Below are positions 63,503 through 64,000 of a DNA stretch of 64,000 bases, one piece after another. The DNA is from Cytobacillus oceanisediminis 2691 (GTDB taxonomy: Bacteria > Bacillota > Bacilli > Bacillales > Cytobacillaceae): positions 186,001 to 250,000 of the forward strand of contig NZ_VEEP01000001.1 of the NCBI RefSeq assembly GCF_007678455.1. The letters are read 5' to 3'. The position numbers were made by a program, and so were the translations under genes. Position 1 is the first letter of the stretch, and every line of letters begins with the position of its first letter. The notes beneath the pieces were generated by a model. That model saw only the letters and a list, made by a program, of their open reading frames with translations. It was not told the DNA's origin and ran no database searches.

Positions 63503-63940
63503 TCCGCCCAATGAAGTCAAAGAACGACTTCACTGGTCGGCCCTCCGTGGCACACGATGTGCTAGAACCGCCAGTCACAGGACGTGGCGTTTTTAGGCGG
63601 GCAGCGCTTGTCGGGGCAGACCAAGGTGCTTGCGCTTTTCATTGTCCAGCTCCAGCGCCTTGCCCCTCGAGTCGCTTCGGTCCGCCCAATGAAGTCAAAG
63701 AACGACTTCAGTGGTCGGCCCTCCGTGGCACACGAGGTGCTAGACCCGCCAGCCACAGGACGTGGCGTTTTTAGGCGGGCAGCGCTTGTCGGGGCAGATC
63801 AAGGCGCTTGCACTTTTCATTGTCCAGCTCCAGCGCCTTGCCCCTCGAGTCGCTTCGGTCCGCCCAATGAAGTCAAAGAACGACTTCACTGATCGGCCCT
63901 CCAGCGCTTGTCGGGGCAGACCAAGGCGCTTGCGCTTTTC
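63503..63940. repeat. Tandem composite CAGCGCCTTG element (three copies)
   Basis: A 5'-truncated copy (63503-63640), a 178-bp copy (63641-63818) and a 122-bp copy (63819-63940). Each contains GAAGTC-AAAGAAC-GACTTC and ends CTTGCGCTTTTC or a variant. Copies 1 and 2 carry an extra 56-bp GC-rich block (GTGGCACACG...GGCGGGC) between GGCCCTCC and AGCGCTTG, absent from copy 3. Outer arms CAGCGCCTTG and CAAGGCGCT pair. It lies inside the app operon between appA and appB. No gene is seen. Confidence 0.85.
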
Positions 63941-63973
63941 TTATAATCTCTTAATTTTTAAAGGAGAATTGCC

Positions 63974-64000
63974 ATGCTATCTTATATCATTCGCCGAATA
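63974..64000 (+). CDS. appB: Oligopeptide ABC transporter permease AppB (partial)
   Basis: Only MLSYIIRRI is present before the window ends. This opening is typical of Opp/Dpp/App-B permeases, and AAAGGAG stands just upstream of the ATG. Its place after appD-appF-appA supports appB. Confidence 0.7.

Noticed and set aside
63409-63892. Open frames through the app intergenic repeats
   Set aside because: They follow the tandem element and repeat with it; the codons reflect repeat sequence rather than a protein.

Overview
The window is a chromosomal segment of a Gram-positive Bacillaceae member. Evidence: strong AGGAGG-type ribosome sites, frequent TTG/GTG starts, and gene order matching the Bacillus subtilis blocks yisL-yisN-asnO-yisQ, yitK-yitL-yitS-yitT-yitU-yitV-yitW, argCJBD-carAB-argF and yjzC-yjzD-yjaU-yjaV-med-comZ-fabH-fabF-app. 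Its intergenic repeats resemble those I know from Mesobacillus/Cytobacillus-like genomes; the genus is an inference. I see no rRNA, tRNA, prophage or CRISPR.

Layout. 1-7.3 kb: yis block (YhgE-like C-terminus, YisL, a PAS-GGDEF-EAL protein, YisN, AsnO, a MATE exporter). 7.7-16.4 kb: maltodextrin cluster with an intracellular GH13 enzyme, an ABC importer (mdxEFG), a membrane-anchored GH13 amylase and a LacI-type regulator; operator-like palindromes precede mdxE and mdxF. 16.4-27 kb: an SDR oxidoreductase, CoA-disulfide reductase with a rhodanese domain behind a CsoR/CstR-type operator, and the yit block with several very small genes. 27.1-27.5 kb: a decayed repeat element and an IS1182-type transposase remnant.

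27.6-39.5 kb is an anaerobic/nitrate-respiration island: a radical SAM/SPASM protein, two Fnr paralogues, a NarK transporter fused to a PAS domain, moaA, cls, ric (scdA/ytfE), moeA-mobB, a short NarI-like membrane protein and ywiC. Seven promoters here (six full sites and one half-site) carry a TGTGA-N6-TCACA-type box whose first base is exactly 37 nt upstream of the first base of a -10 hexamer, i.e. centred at about -41.5. The island therefore looks like one Fnr regulon covering nitrate transport, molybdenum cofactor synthesis and repair of nitrosatively damaged iron centres.

39.7-49.2 kb: arginine/citrulline cluster argCJBD-carAB-argF with ARG boxes. 49.2-64 kb: uppP, yjzC, clpB with a CtsR box, yjzD, yjaU, yjaV, med-comZ, fabH-fabF with a FapR box, and the app oligopeptide transporter with a CodY-like box; appB runs off the end.

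The most unusual feature is the density of short intergenic repeat arrays: two exact 20-bp arrays (5.8 and 38.7 kb), one 20-21-bp array (7.5 kb), and two 52-bp hairpin arrays (17.4 and 24.6 kb) that share an architecture but differ by compensatory changes in the stem. A tandem composite element separates appA from appB.
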